From Enterococcus sp. (GTDB taxonomy: Bacteria; Bacillota; Bacilli; Lactobacillales; Enterococcaceae): a stretch of 56,649 nucleotides of DNA. Within the stretch, counting starts at the first letter, position 1. Each line of letters begins with the position of its first letter. The position numbers and the translations under genes were made by a program. The notes under the pieces were generated by a model, which had not been told where the DNA came from, did no database searches, and saw only the letters and a list, made by a program, of their open reading frames with translations. Where the stretch lies: assembly GCF_022711995.1 (NCBI RefSeq), contig NZ_JALAHI010000013.1:1-56649 (forward strand). Reading direction: 5' to 3'. Shown piece by piece: positions 56,201 to 56,649 of this stretch.

Positions 56201-56215
56201 CTTTGATAATCAAAC
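56201..56215. promoter_or_regulatory. FabT-like box 2
   Basis: CTTTGA-TAA-TCAAAC, followed directly by TATAAT (56216-56221), so a repressor bound here would cover the -35/-10 region of the fabN promoter. Confidence 0.75.
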
Positions 56216-56248
56216 TATAATATTTTTTTAAGCAAGGAAGGGAACCCC

Positions 56249-56649
56249 ATGAAAAAACTATTGACAGAAACGGAAGTCATGGACTTGATTCCAAATCGCT
56301 ACCCAATCATTTACATTGACTATGTCGATGAAATTGAGTCAGGTAAGAAAATTATCGCCACGAAGAATGTCACGATCAATGAAGATTTTTTTCAAGGGCA
56401 TTTTCCGGGAAATCCCGTGATGCCCGGGGCACTGATCTTAGAAACATTGGCACAAGCAGGATCGATTTTGATTTTGAAATCGGATGAATTTCAAGGAAGA
56501 ACCGCTTATATCGGCGGGATCAACAAAGCCAAATTCCGTCAAAAAGTTGTCCCCGGTGATACCTTGAAACTTGTTTTTGAGATTGTCAAAATCAAAGGAA
56601 CTGTTGGAATTTCCAACGCTGTGGCCACTGTAGAAGGCAATAAAGCAGG
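56249..56649 (+). CDS. fabN: 3-hydroxyacyl-ACP dehydratase, FabN/FabZ type (partial, runs off window)
   Basis: The first ~133 codons of a hot-dog-fold dehydratase. It begins MKKLLTETEVMDLIPNRYPI; the active-site loop is FFQGHFPGNPVMPGALILET (catalytic His and downstream acidic residue), followed by AYIGGINKAKFRQKVVPGDT. In enterococci FabN both dehydrates and isomerises the C10 intermediate to make unsaturated fatty acids; FabZ only dehydrates. The position next to fabI and the start sequence favour FabN, but the two cannot be separated from sequence alone. AAGGAAGGGAA precedes the start. The 3' end is missing. Confidence 0.85.
   Translation, partial: MKKLLTETEVMDLIPNRYPIIYIDYVDEIESGKKIIATKNVTINEDFFQGHFPGNPVMPGALILETLAQAGSILILKSDEFQGRTAYIGGINKAKFRQKVVPGDTLKLVFEIVKIKGTVGISNAVATVEGNKA

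Overview
The window reads as chromosomal DNA of an Enterococcus. The strongest evidence is a complete ntp operon for a Na+-translocating V-type ATPase (F-I-K-E-C-G-A-B-D, then the K+ transporter gene ntpJ). This is the Enterococcus hirae arrangement, and the proteolipid keeps all five Na+ ligand residues known from E. hirae NtpK. RexAB, a FabN/FabI fatty-acid locus, an RNase PH-RdgB fusion and AGGAGG-type ribosome binding sites fit the same group. The species cannot be fixed from sequence reading alone. No tRNA, rRNA, CRISPR array, prophage or transposase gene was seen.

Layout. 0-2.2 kb: ahpCF peroxide defence. 2.4-6.7 kb: an M-box (Mg2+) riboswitch with its terminator, then two SEDS glycosyltransferases, a PAP2 phosphatase and an LCP ligase, a cell-envelope operon. 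6.7-8.9 kb: a promoter, a six-codon leader peptide and an attenuator in front of a MutS2-like ATPase that lacks the Smr domain. 9.0-12.7 kb: three GNAT genes (one frameshifted), an AI-2E family membrane protein and D-amino-acid transaminase. 12.9-13.7 kb (minus): a flavodoxin-fold oxidoreductase coupled to a 57-residue orphan. 13.9-24.4 kb: the ntp operon behind a structured, terminator-bearing leader, followed by a small membrane protein.

24.4-33.2 kb is a looser region of small hypothetical genes, a DUF4430 lipoprotein plus ECF S-component, a CsbD-like protein, a P1B-type metal ATPase with a palindromic operator, a DUF308 protein and a decayed membrane-protein gene. Three full copies and one partial copy of a ~155-bp imperfect palindrome lie here, each between convergent genes.

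33.3-45.5 kb: signal peptidase I, rexB-rexA, an HxlR regulator, and a T-box leader before pheST. 45.7-56.6 kb: a Nudix hydrolase, trpS (minus), glnQHMP-type amino-acid ABC transporter, murI, rph-rdgB fusion, a YfcE-like phosphoesterase, a CbpB-like CBS protein, MscS (minus), fabI (minus), and the start of fabN with two FabT-like boxes between the divergent genes.

The most interesting points are (1) the antibiotic-style translational attenuator in front of the MutS2-like gene, (2) the refolding leader RNA of the Na+-ATPase operon, which may be a Na+-responsive switch, (3) Mg2+ riboswitch control of envelope genes instead of a Mg2+ transporter, and (4) the convergent-junction palindromes.
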